Positions 17,839-26,182 of a stretch of 64,000 nt of DNA are shown here, piece after piece. Numbering within the stretch: position 1 is the stretch's first letter; each line of letters starts with the position of its first letter. Below the pieces are notes generated by a model. That model had not been told where the DNA came from. It ran no database searches and was given only the letters and a program-made list of their open reading frames with translations. Made by a program: the position numbers and the translations under genes. This DNA comes from Rikenellaceae bacterium (GTDB lineage Bacteria > Bacteroidota > Bacteroidia > Bacteroidales > Rikenellaceae), in NCBI GenBank assembly GCA_902363575.1, contig CABJAJ010000001.1, positions 496,001 through 560,000 on the forward strand, read 5' to 3'.

Positions 17839-20811
17839 TCAGAACGGAAGTCCCACGCCCACCGAAAAACTCAGTCCGCCCGTGCTCGGCCGGTAGAAGG
17901 AGAGCTTGACGGTCGAAGTGGCCGAGGCGGGCTGTCGGAATGCATTGACATCCAGAATCAGGTCGCCTCCGATCGACCAGATGCGCTCCCACCGCATGCG
18001 TCCGTGCGGGGCCAGGTCGCGGAACTGCGCATAGTCGGCCCCCAGGCCCAGCCGGATGCGCTTGAAATAGAGCACCGACGGAATGCCTCCCTCCGGATAG
18101 CAGAGCGGGAACTGGTAATCAACGGATGCGGCCGTGTAGTTATTGCTCCGGATATCGGCCGACGAGAAGCCCCGCGGCAGCAGACGGGTGGATTTGTAAC
18201 CCAGGAAGGATTGGCCTGAAGGGAACTTGAAGCCCCCGATCGAGGTCTGGTACGAGAGTGCGACGATCACCGCATTGTGGGGCAGGAAGCCCGGCAGGTA
18301 GATGCGTCCGTAAAGGCTTACCAGGTCGCTGAATTTGCGGTTGGTCGGGTTGAGGGCGTAGCTGGCGCTGAGCTGATACCCCCAGCGGGGCAGGAAGTCG
18401 CGGTGGGCCGTCCGCACGGCGTCGGAATAGGCGGCGCCGAACGAGAGCTTGTGCAACCCCTCCTTGTAGCCGATGTACTCGAGGTTGGTGATGGTGTGGC
18501 GGTCTTCGTCGTAGCGGATGCGTCCGACGTTGGCCACCATGCCGTTGGAGAAGTTCCAGCCCGCCGAGAGCGAGAGCTGCCGTGTGTGGTATCCCCGCTG
18601 GAATACGAGCGGCAGGGTGGCCGTGGCTCCGACCGAGTAGTATTTGTCGGGGCTGGGCCGTTTCTGGTATTCGGGCTTGCCCGTTTGGGGATCGATCTGC
18701 GCCAGCGAATAGATGTTCTGGTTGCCGCCATAGGCCCCTTCCAGGTCGAGGCGGACGCCCAGCCCGAAGTAGCGCACGCCGATGCGGAAAAGCGACCCTT
18801 CGGCGTCGTTCCAGCCGTAGGAGGCGAAGGCTTCGGTGTTGGACAGCAGGTTTTGCGACAGCAGCGTGACCCCGAGGTTGAGGCTGACGTTGTGTTCGTC
18901 CACCGCCTCGAATGGGTTGAAGGCTACGGGCGTCCAACTGTGGATTTTAATGAGGGTAAGGGCTTTGGGATAGCGCCGCGCGCGGTGCCGGGCGTGCGAC
19001 GCGGCTGAGTCGGCGGGGGTGTAGCTTACGGTGTCGAGATTGACCACCGGCCACCGGAGGCGCGGCGGATTGACCGTGTTGCGGGGCAGCCGCGCATAGG
19101 CGACCGGATGCAGGGTGTCGAACGGCTGCACGGCGGGCCGGTAGCCCCGCCGGTCGTAGGTGGTGACCAGCACGTCGCCCTGCGTGTCGGGCGAGGGGGA
19201 GAAGGAGCCGTAGCGCGAGGATGTGAGCCGGTATTGCCGTCCGCTTCCCAGGTCGAGGCAGTGGGCTTCGTCCTTGCCCGAAGCGATGGAGCCGAAATAG
19301 AGCCGGCCGTCGGCGGCCCGCAGATCGCTTAGGGTGACATAGGCTCCTTCGGTCACGTGCCGCACGCGCCCGAAGTCGTCCAGCGTACCGATCCACATGC
19401 CGCTGTCGTCTGTGACCAGGAAATAGAGCCGCCCGGTGGCGTTGTCCCACGCCAGGCCGTGCAGCTCCGTCAGCCGCTCCATTTCATAACGTTGTACGCC
19501 CCAGCCGGGCCGGCGCCGCACGATGACGTAACGCCCGTCGGGGTTGTATTCGACCCATGCCAGCCCCGCCGAATCGACCGGTGTGGGGTAGAGCACATTG
19601 CGATGGCCCCGCACCGTGCGGGGACGTCCCCCCGCAAGATCCGCATAGCAGAGGCGCGAATTGACCCGCTGCTCGAAAAGCAGGCTGCGGCGGTACTCCG
19701 TCCACCAGATGCGGCCCTGCGGATCCATCGCCGGACGCGAGGAGACATAGCCCGTGTAGGCGAGGCGCTCTTCGCGGCCGCTTGCTCGGTCGAGGCGCAC
19801 CAGGCGCGAGGGGCGGTCGAAGTCGGTCTTCAGGGCGACGAGGCTGCCGGCGCCGGAGGCCATCGGGTAGGCGTAAGAGGTGTGGTTCTCCGGCGGCAGC
19901 TCCGTGAGCGGCATGGCCGAATCCGCCGTTTGCGGTAGCGCATCCCAGAAGCGGCGCAAATCGTCGAACGTCTCGCGGAAAAGCCGGTTGACGGAGGTGC
20001 CGTAGAATTTTTTGAGCGAGATCGAGGTGGTGAAGAAAAGATAGGGGTTGCGCGACCCGTACCATGCCACCCGGTCCCAGATGTTCTCCCCGAAACGGGT
20101 GTAGGAGTAGGAGGCGATCTGGTATCCCAGCCGGTAGTGGTCGGGGATGAACTCGCGGTAGGAGCCGCAGAACCACAGGTCGGGGTTGCGCCGCCTCCCG
20201 GCGATATCGCCCATGGCGCGGTATTCGAGCGTGAAGGAGGGTTGCAGCCCCCGCCCGAAGGAGGACATTTCGGTCTCGGACATTACCGCGTCGCCCTCCA
20301 TGAGCCAGATCGGCAGGCACAGCAGGCCGATGGTCGAGCCCTGCTGCCCCAGCACGTAGCTCAGGGCGCGGATGACGCCCCGGTTGAGGTTGTTGTACTG
20401 CACGGCATGGCGGTATTCGTGCGCCACCAACTGCTTGTACCACGGCATCGAATAGGAGGCGACGGCCGGCGAGGTGAGAAACTCCACGCGCTTGGGCAGC
20501 CACATGACCAGGCCGTTGGACTCAAAGTTTTCGGGATGCATCACGAAGGGGATGCGCATGGGGCCGTGGCGGAATCCGTAGCCGATCGTGGGGCGGACGG
20601 CCTCGATGTAGCGGAGCGTGCGCCGCGCGAGGAAGGCCGCCGTGTCGGGGTAGATGATCCGCACGTCCGGGGTGCGGATCGCGCTCCACCGGAGCGAAGC
20701 GGGATCGGAACCCCACGTATAGTACTGTGCCGAGGCTTTGGGTGGCAGCAGGAAGCCGAGCGCTGCAAGCGCAAGGATACAGGCGAGCCGTTTCGACGTT
20801 GCGGATTTCAT
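17839..20811 (-). CDS. secreted zincin-like peptidase with beta-propeller and outer-membrane barrel
   Basis: A 990-aa protein. A signal peptide (1-29, ends ASAQ) is followed by a zincin domain: HEYRH at 131-135 (HExxH) and WLMEGDAV at 169-176, which fits the third-ligand WxxEGxA motif of gluzincins of the peptidase-MA type. Residues ~310-600 contain TolB/WD40-like propeller blades (RIWWTEYRRSLLFEQ, VWVEYNPDGRYVIVRRR style). The last ~350 residues are alternating beta-strands ending in GLSFSVGVGLPF, an outer-membrane barrel. It probably displays a metallopeptidase at the cell surface. The start directly abuts the stop of the SUI1 gene (TGA then ATG), implying coupled translation. Catalytic activity is inferred from motifs. 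Confidence 0.8.
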   Translation of the reverse strand: MKSATSKRLACILALAALGFLLPPKASAQYYTWGSDPASLRWSAIRTPDVRIIYPDTAAFLARRTLRYIEAVRPTIGYGFRHGPMRIPFVMHPENFESNGLVMWLPKRVEFLTSPAVASYSMPWYKQLVAHEYRHAVQYNNLNRGVIRALSYVLGQQGSTIGLLCLPIWLMEGDAVMSETEMSSFGRGLQPSFTLEYRAMGDIAGRRRNPDLWFCGSYREFIPDHYRLGYQIASYSYTRFGENIWDRVAWYGSRNPYLFFTTSISLKKFYGTSVNRLFRETFDDLRRFWDALPQTADSAMPLTELPPENHTSYAYPMASGAGSLVALKTDFDRPSRLVRLDRASGREERLAYTGYVSSRPAMDPQGRIWWTEYRRSLLFEQRVNSRLCYADLAGGRPRTVRGHRNVLYPTPVDSAGLAWVEYNPDGRYVIVRRRPGWGVQRYEMERLTELHGLAWDNATGRLYFLVTDDSGMWIGTLDDFGRVRHVTEGAYVTLSDLRAADGRLYFGSIASGKDEAHCLDLGSGRQYRLTSSRYGSFSPSPDTQGDVLVTTYDRRGYRPAVQPFDTLHPVAYARLPRNTVNPPRLRWPVVNLDTVSYTPADSAASHARHRARRYPKALTLIKIHSWTPVAFNPFEAVDEHNVSLNLGVTLLSQNLLSNTEAFASYGWNDAEGSLFRIGVRYFGLGVRLDLEGAYGGNQNIYSLAQIDPQTGKPEYQKRPSPDKYYSVGATATLPLVFQRGYHTRQLSLSAGWNFSNGMVANVGRIRYDEDRHTITNLEYIGYKEGLHKLSFGAAYSDAVRTAHRDFLPRWGYQLSASYALNPTNRKFSDLVSLYGRIYLPGFLPHNAVIVALSYQTSIGGFKFPSGQSFLGYKSTRLLPRGFSSADIRSNNYTAASVDYQFPLCYPEGGIPSVLYFKRIRLGLGADYAQFRDLAPHGRMRWERIWSIGGDLILDVNAFRQPASATSTVKLSFYRPSTGGLSFSVGVGLPF

Positions 20812-21156
20812 TCAGGAGCCGGCTTTCTTGCAGCGGTAACCCGCCTTGAGGAGCAGTTCGACGACGCGGTCGCGGTGGTCGCCCTGGATGAGGATTTCCC
20901 CCTCCTTGACTGCGCCGCCCACGCCGCAGCGGGTTTTGAGCATCCGCCCGAGGGCTTCGAGGTCATCTGCGCGCCCGACGAAACCCCTGACGACGGTGAC
21001 CGCCTTGCCCGCCCGCTGGCGCCGGTCGAGCCATACGCGTAGCTCCTGCCGTGCGGGCGGCGGCGTGTCGGCTTCCGGCGTGTCGCCCGTGTCGTAGTTG
21101 AAATCGGGATCGGTGGAGTAAACCATCCCCAGTCTTGCTTTCCAGTCGCTTGGCAT
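20812..21156 (-). CDS. yciH: SUI1/eIF1-like translation factor (YciH family)
   Basis: A 114-aa protein with an acidic, disordered-looking N-terminus (~1-40) and a C-terminal SUI1 domain (LRVWLDRRQRAGKAVTVVRGFVGRADDLEALGRMLKTRCGVGGAVKEGEILIQGDHRDRV). Bacterial YciH resembles eIF1 and is thought to influence initiation fidelity at the 30S subunit. It is immediately upstream of, and probably cotranscribed with, the zincin/barrel gene. Divergent from the DUF4435 gene. Confidence 0.9.
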   Translation of the reverse strand: MPSDWKARLGMVYSTDPDFNYDTGDTPEADTPPPARQELRVWLDRRQRAGKAVTVVRGFVGRADDLEALGRMLKTRCGVGGAVKEGEILIQGDHRDRVVELLLKAGYRCKKAGS

Positions 21157-21211
21157 AAGTTCTCTGATCGTGTCCGGTTTGTGGGAAAGAATCGCCCCGA
21201 GGGTGAATTTC

Positions 21212-21243
21212 CTTGTGCAAAAATAGTAATTTTATTATCTTTG
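21212..21243 (+). promoter_or_regulatory. promoter of the DUF4435 gene
   Basis: CTTG (21212-21215), 20 bases, TATCTTTG (21236-21243). The expected transcription start falls at about 21248-21250, on the ATG itself, suggesting a leaderless or nearly leaderless mRNA. Confidence 0.7.
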
Positions 21244-21249
21244 TGGTAT

Positions 21250-22350
21250 ATGGGGAATTCAATCGTCGATAAACTTCGTCGCGTCAATCCGTTTTCATCG
21301 TCCCGGCCGTCCGAGCCGCTGCCCCGGCCCCTGCCGGCCAACCCCGACCAGCGATTGGTGAAGGTCTTCGTGGAGGGATACGAGGACGTGGCTTTCTGGC
21401 GGGGCGTGTTCGACCATTTCGTCAATCCCTACCTGCGGTTCGAGATTTCGGTCCCCAACCGGGAGGACCTGCCCAAAGGCAAGAAGGTGTTGCTGGGGAT
21501 GATTCCCCGCTCGTCGCAGGAGTTGATCCTCTGCGTGGACTCCGATTTCGACTACCTGTTCGACGGTACGACCCCGCAGTCCCGTCAGGTCAATGCGGCG
21601 CGGTTTATGTTCCACACCTACGCCTACGCCACCGAAAATTTCCTCTGTTACGCCCCATCGCTCCACAACGTCTGCGTCAAGGCGACCAAGAACGACACGC
21701 GCATTTTCGACTTCGAGCGGTTCATGGAGGAGTACTCGCGCACGATCTATCCCGTGTTCCTTTGGTATGCCTACTCCGCGCAGCTGGCGACCGAGAACGT
21801 CTTTACCCTGTTGGAATTCAAGAATACGGTGCGGCTGGGTTACCTCGACATAGCGGACAACGGAGCGAAGACCATCGCATGGCTCGCCCGCAACGTCGCC
21901 CGCCGCGAGCAGACCCTTGCGCAGAAGCATCCCGGCATGGGTAAGTCGATCAGGGAGTTCGAGTCCCGGCTGCGGAAGCAGGGGCTCACGCCCGAAACCG
22001 CCTACCTGTTCATGCACGGGCATACGCTCATGGACAACGTGGTGATGATCGCGCTGAGTGCGGTGTGCGAAAAGCTGCGCCAGATGTCGATCGCCAAAAT
22101 CACCTCGTCCAAAAAACAGGGGGTGGCGCTCAAGAACGAGATGTCGAACTACACCAACACGCTCCGCTCGATCCGCGATGTGCTTCTGGATAACGAGAAT
22201 TATACCCAGTGCCCGCTGTTCCTGCGGCTGCGGCAGGATATCCGGCATTACATGGAGACCGTCGTCTGGGAGATGAAACAGCGGGGCGAGCTGCCCGGGG
22301 ATGCGGTAGTCGCCGTCACCCGGCATATGCGCCATACGGACGGACGCTGA
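21250..22350 (+). CDS. DUF4435 (TOPRIM-like) protein
   Basis: A 366-aa protein with features of DUF4435: VEGYEDVAFW near residue 38 supplies the conserved Glu, and ILCVDSDFDYLF the DxD pair, together like the metal site of TOPRIM nucleases and OLD-family proteins. The C-terminal half is helical and charged, without further motifs. The ATG at 21250 is chosen because the promoter ends just before it. No AAA ATPase partner is adjacent, unlike some DUF4435 arrangements. The role is unknown; nucleic-acid processing or RNA/DNA surveillance would fit the fold. Confidence 0.75.
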   Translation: MGNSIVDKLRRVNPFSSSRPSEPLPRPLPANPDQRLVKVFVEGYEDVAFWRGVFDHFVNPYLRFEISVPNREDLPKGKKVLLGMIPRSSQELILCVDSDFDYLFDGTTPQSRQVNAARFMFHTYAYATENFLCYAPSLHNVCVKATKNDTRIFDFERFMEEYSRTIYPVFLWYAYSAQLATENVFTLLEFKNTVRLGYLDIADNGAKTIAWLARNVARREQTLAQKHPGMGKSIREFESRLRKQGLTPETAYLFMHGHTLMDNVVMIALSAVCEKLRQMSIAKITSSKKQGVALKNEMSNYTNTLRSIRDVLLDNENYTQCPLFLRLRQDIRHYMETVVWEMKQRGELPGDAVVAVTRHMRHTDGR

Positions 22351-22372
22351 TCGTCCGAATGGCCGGTAAAAG

Positions 22373-22403
22373 AGAAGCCTGACCCAATGGGGCCAGGCTT
22401 CCG
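22373..22403. terminator. shared terminator between converging genes
   Basis: AAGCCTG (near 22376) pairs with CAGGCTT (near 22394) across a GC loop; T-rich on the minus side (CTCTTTTACC). The rest of 22351-22581 shows no gene. Confidence 0.65.
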
Positions 22404-22581
22404 CTTGTTTGCAACCGGGTTAATCCGATTTCCGTTTGAATGGTTCTGTTACGGCAACATACCGCCTCCGGGCGGATTGCGTTTGTGCCGGACTTCTGCC
22501 GCGCGGTCGTTCCCGTCCTGTCCGTCGGGGCGTTGCGATCCGGGCACGGAGGCGTTCGCAGGGGGGCGATTCTTAAGAGCG

Positions 22582-24767
22582 TCAGCGCAGACGATGCGGG
22601 TCGCCCGGCGCGGCGGGCAGTTTCGCGTCGGCCGGTACGGTTGTCGCCCTTTCCGTCCGCGATGCGGGAAAATCGAATCCGGCGGGACGGGTACAGTCCC
22701 GACCGGCGGATCGTATGGCCGGTGCGTTCCTGCGCACGGCCGTGGCCGCCGGGCTCCGGGTGACCCGGAAGTTGATCGGATTGTATTCATCCCCCTCGAA
22801 GGTGCGGTAGCCGGCCTCCGTCCTGCCGTTGTATCCGAGCGAAGCGAACGAATAGTCCTGTCCCTCGAAGCGGAACATTTCGGGGAAGAATGAAAGGCGG
22901 TTGTCGTTCAATCGGATCTCGTATGCCTTGTAGGTCGGTGCGACGTAGATGGAAAGGGCGTCCGTGAAGCCATAGACGAACATGCCCGCAAAGACCACCT
23001 CGACCTCCTCGCCGTTCTCATTGCGTGTGCCCAGAGATTGCGGCGCATTGATGTAGGCTTTTTTGGTTTCGGGGTCGTAGTTCATCACGAACGGGAACTC
23101 CTGCCCGACGTCGGTTTTCGACCAGCCGCGCACGAGGAAACTCCGGTTGGGGGTGAGCGCTTCGATGGTAAGGTCGTAGGCGAGAGGCGTCGTCCAGTCC
23201 TCGGTCGATTGCCCCTCCAGCCGCCATGAACCCAGGTATGCGAGGTATTCGGGATCGGTCTGTCCAGTCGTAGGCGCCGCCGGGGTCGTCGCATCGCCGC
23301 GCCCCAGCACCATGTTCTGCTCAGCGTCGAAGGTGACGAACAGGAATACATAGTCCGTTTCGGGTGCGACCCCTTCAAAGAGGTAGGAGAACGTGTTTGT
23401 CTGTTCGATCTGCTCGAACCACTCGGGAGCGATCGGCATGGTGTAGATGTAGCCTTCGTTGATGCACGTTTCAAGCGTGGCGCCCTCGCCCGCCATGGCG
23501 AGCGCCTGGTCCACCTGTTCCTGCTCCAGAAGCGCCCAGGTGGCCTGCTCGTGCGTGACGTCGCCGAAGTTTTGCAGCCCCACGTGGAGTTCGAGGTTTT
23601 CGTAGGCGAAGTAACCCTGCAGCTCGTTTTCGTAGGGTTGCAGGCGAACGGTCACCTCGGGTTCATGCGTGGGGGCGGTGAAAGCCTTGTCCGTGTACAT
23701 TACGTCGCCCTCCAGATCCACGCCCAGAACGGCGATCAGGTACTCCGTGCCGGGCTCCATGCGCCACAGGTCGGTGTAAGGGCTGTCGCTGCAATAGCCG
23801 TACTCGTAAATATGGTTTTCAAAAGCCTCCTGGCCGAACTGCGCGATGAAGGCGTCCACGACGGCTTTCTGGAAGAGGTGGTAGAAGTAGAAACGGATGT
23901 TTTCGTCCGGAGTGATGCACGATTCGAGCAGTTCGGGCTGCAGGTCGAGCAGGTCGATGGTCACCGTGGCGGACGAGCGGCCCGGTTCGGGCACGACGAA
24001 TTCGACCGCATCGGCCTCACCGGTCCATTCGCCTTTTTCGGGGTCGGCGGTTGCCGCCAGCGCATAGTAGCTCTTGCCGCCCGTGATGTTGGCGAAGCCC
24101 TCGCGGGGCAGGTTCTCGTCCCCTGCATTCCAGGTGACGGTCTGCGGGCCGACGACCTCGAGTCCGAACTCGGACAGGACGCTTCGGATGAAGAGCGTCC
24201 GGTCGGGATTGTCGGGGTATTGGGTGATGAAAGCTCCCCACAGTTCGTCATAGGCCCACTTTTCGAGGTAGGTGTGGAAAACGTGGTCCGCGAGTCCGGT
24301 GTCGATCCGGTAGGAGAAGCTGGTTTTGGTGGCCTCGACGAAAGCGAGCAGCGGACGATTCTCTTCCGCCTCGGTCATCATGTCGATCCATGCGACCGTG
24401 CTGTACAGGTCGCCGTCGCGTGAGGCGGCGAAAATGCGATAAGCGGTCCGGGGTTGCAGTCCTTCGGCCGTATAGGTCGTGGCTGCCGCGGGCGCTTCGC
24501 GGACTGCGCCGGTGCTGAAAATTTTTTCCGCAGTGGGGGTCGAGGGATCGTTCGGAGTGGGTTCGATCAGGTAGGCGATCTCGGCGGCGTGCTGTGCCGC
24601 GATGGTGAATTCGAGCAGGGTCGGGGTGCTGCGCCCTTTTGCGAGGGTGACGGTGGGACGGTCGGGCGTTACCGGCGGTTCATCCGTCGGAGAGTCGCTG
24701 CACCCCCCCCCATGGCCAGGAGCGGCAGGGCGAATACCATCTTGAAAAACGTGGTGCCGATTTTCAT
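22582..24767 (-). CDS. large Fn3-like surface lipoprotein, frame broken at a G9 run
   Basis: From the ATG at 24767 the frame encodes a lipoprotein signal (MKIGTTFFKMVFALPLLAM) and reaches nine G (plus-strand C9, 24703-24711). As sequenced it shifts there and ends early. With one more G it reads GGGCSDSPTDEPP (Cys23 as lipid site) and stays open for 728 aa, so the intact gene needs G10. The body holds Fn3-like/beta-sandwich units and aromatic-rich repeats typical of Bacteroidota surface lipoproteins, with a Pro/Ala/Arg-rich tail after FRVTR. This is either phase variation by slipped-strand mispairing or a sequencing error in a homopolymer. Without the shift, Met at 24381 would give a protein lacking a signal. 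Function unknown; related in style to the lipoprotein at 60264-62009. Confidence 0.75.
24703..24711 (-). repeat. homopolymer G9 (coding strand) in the lipoprotein signal peptide
   Basis: Nine G on the coding strand just before the lipobox Cys codon. The start codon (24767) and the Cys codon (24702) are out of frame by one base. Confidence 0.9.
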
Positions 24768-24829
24768 AAGCTGTACTTTTGAGGTTTATGGAAAAATTGT
24801 CGTCGATGAAGTTACGATTTTAAAAGAAA

Positions 24830-24865
24830 CCCGTCCTGTTCATCGGTCGGAATGAACAGGACGGG
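24830..24865 (-). terminator. aspartokinase terminator
   Basis: Perfect 13-bp stem (24830-24842 with 24853-24865), 10-base loop, followed on the minus strand by TTTCTTTT. It lies 38 bases past the aspartokinase stop. Confidence 0.85.
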
Positions 24866-24903
24866 CGAATTATCGAACACTTTTTTTGTGCCTGTTTGCG
24901 GGG

Positions 24904-26160
24904 CTATCTTCTTTTCCGCACCACGCGGGCGGTGGACTGGGTGATCTGGCGGATAAAGACCGCTTCGCCCGAAGCGTGGCGGGCGAGCAGTTCGTCGTTG
25001 TATCCCCGGATGGTGAGCAGCTCCATATCGGCGATTTTCATCACGTCGAACTGGTTGCCGCGCAGGGCATCCACCGCCTCGTCGATATGCCACGAGTCGT
25101 CCACGCAGAGGCTCAGGTTCACCGCCGAGTTGTGGATCAGGTTGGTCTTGATGCGGAAGCGTTCCAGCAGCGAGAAGATCGTGGCGAACTTCTCCTCCAG
25201 GACGAACGAGAAGTCGCGCGGGCGGACGGTGAGCAGCACCTGGTCGCGTTTGAGAATCAGGATCGGCACCTCGACCGGTGCGGACATGCCCCGGATGACG
25301 GTGCCCGGCTTGCGCTTGTCCCCGAACGGCCGCACGTAGAGCGGAATGTTCTTGTTTTGCAGCGGCTTGATGGTCCTGGGGTGGATGATCTGTGCTCCGC
25401 TGTACGCCAGCTCGATGGTATCCAGGTAGTTGAGTTCGGCGATCTGCACGGCGTCGGGGAAGATCTTGGGGTCGGCGTTAAGCACCCCGTCCACATCCTT
25501 CCAGACCGACATCGACTCGGCGTCGAGCAGGTTGGCCGCTACCGCTGCCGAGTAGTCCGACCCCTCGCGTCCGAGCGTGGCGGTCGTGCCGTCGGGAGCG
25601 CCTCCGATGAAGCCCTGTGCCACGAAAATATCGGCGTCGGCCTCCGCGACCGCGGCCCGCAGCAGGGGACGCGAGGCCTCCAAATCGACCTCTGCATCCT
25701 TGTGGCGCTGCCCGGTGCGCAGGCAGCGGCGCATATCGATCCAACGGTTGCGCAGCCCCGACCGGTTGAGGTACTCGGAGATGATGGTCGTCGAGAGCAG
25801 CTCCCCATAGGCGACGATCCGGTCGTACCACAGTTCGGCCTCCTCCGGCCGGTATGCCGCCGTCGCGAGGTCTCCTTCGAGTTCGCCGAAAAGCCGCTCC
25901 ACGGAGTCGAGCCGCACGGAGCCGTGCCAGAGGTCGTCGATAATTTCGGCGTGGAAAGCCCGCAGGCTCCCGACGTGTTCCGCGGCACGGGCTTCGTCCC
26001 CCTGCCGGAACGCCTCGAAAACCCGTTCCAGGGCGTTGGTGGTCTTGCCCATGGCCGAGACGATGACAAAGAGCTGCCGCTCCTGCCCGATGATCCTGCG
26101 CAGGTTGCGCACGCCCGCCGCATTGCGGACCGAGGCTCCGCCGAATTTATAGACTTTCAT
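24904..26160 (-). CDS. lysC: aspartate kinase (monofunctional)
   Basis: A 418-aa kinase that phosphorylates aspartate, the first step to lysine/diaminopimelate, threonine and methionine. N-terminal VYKFGGASVR is the kinase signature; GREGSDYSAAVAANLL lies in the nucleotide/Asp site; two ACT domains at ~290-410 are the likely allosteric sites. No homoserine dehydrogenase half is fused. It follows the prolyl oligopeptidase by 22 bases. No lysine riboswitch was recognised upstream. Confidence 0.95.
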   Translation of the reverse strand: MKVYKFGGASVRNAAGVRNLRRIIGQERQLFVIVSAMGKTTNALERVFEAFRQGDEARAAEHVGSLRAFHAEIIDDLWHGSVRLDSVERLFGELEGDLATAAYRPEEAELWYDRIVAYGELLSTTIISEYLNRSGLRNRWIDMRRCLRTGQRHKDAEVDLEASRPLLRAAVAEADADIFVAQGFIGGAPDGTTATLGREGSDYSAAVAANLLDAESMSVWKDVDGVLNADPKIFPDAVQIAELNYLDTIELAYSGAQIIHPRTIKPLQNKNIPLYVRPFGDKRKPGTVIRGMSAPVEVPILILKRDQVLLTVRPRDFSFVLEEKFATIFSLLERFRIKTNLIHNSAVNLSLCVDDSWHIDEAVDALRGNQFDVMKIADMELLTIRGYNDELLARHASGEAVFIRQITQSTARVVRKRR

Positions 26161-26182
26161 TCCGTGTGTCCGACGCTGCCGG

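Noticed and set aside
15886..18219. A 777-codon plus-strand frame antisense to PBP1A
   Set aside because: PBP1A on the minus strand has all catalytic motifs; the antisense frame has none.
26161..26182. Lysine riboswitch before aspartokinase
   Set aside because: Only 22 bases separate it from the upstream gene; there is no room for the aptamer.
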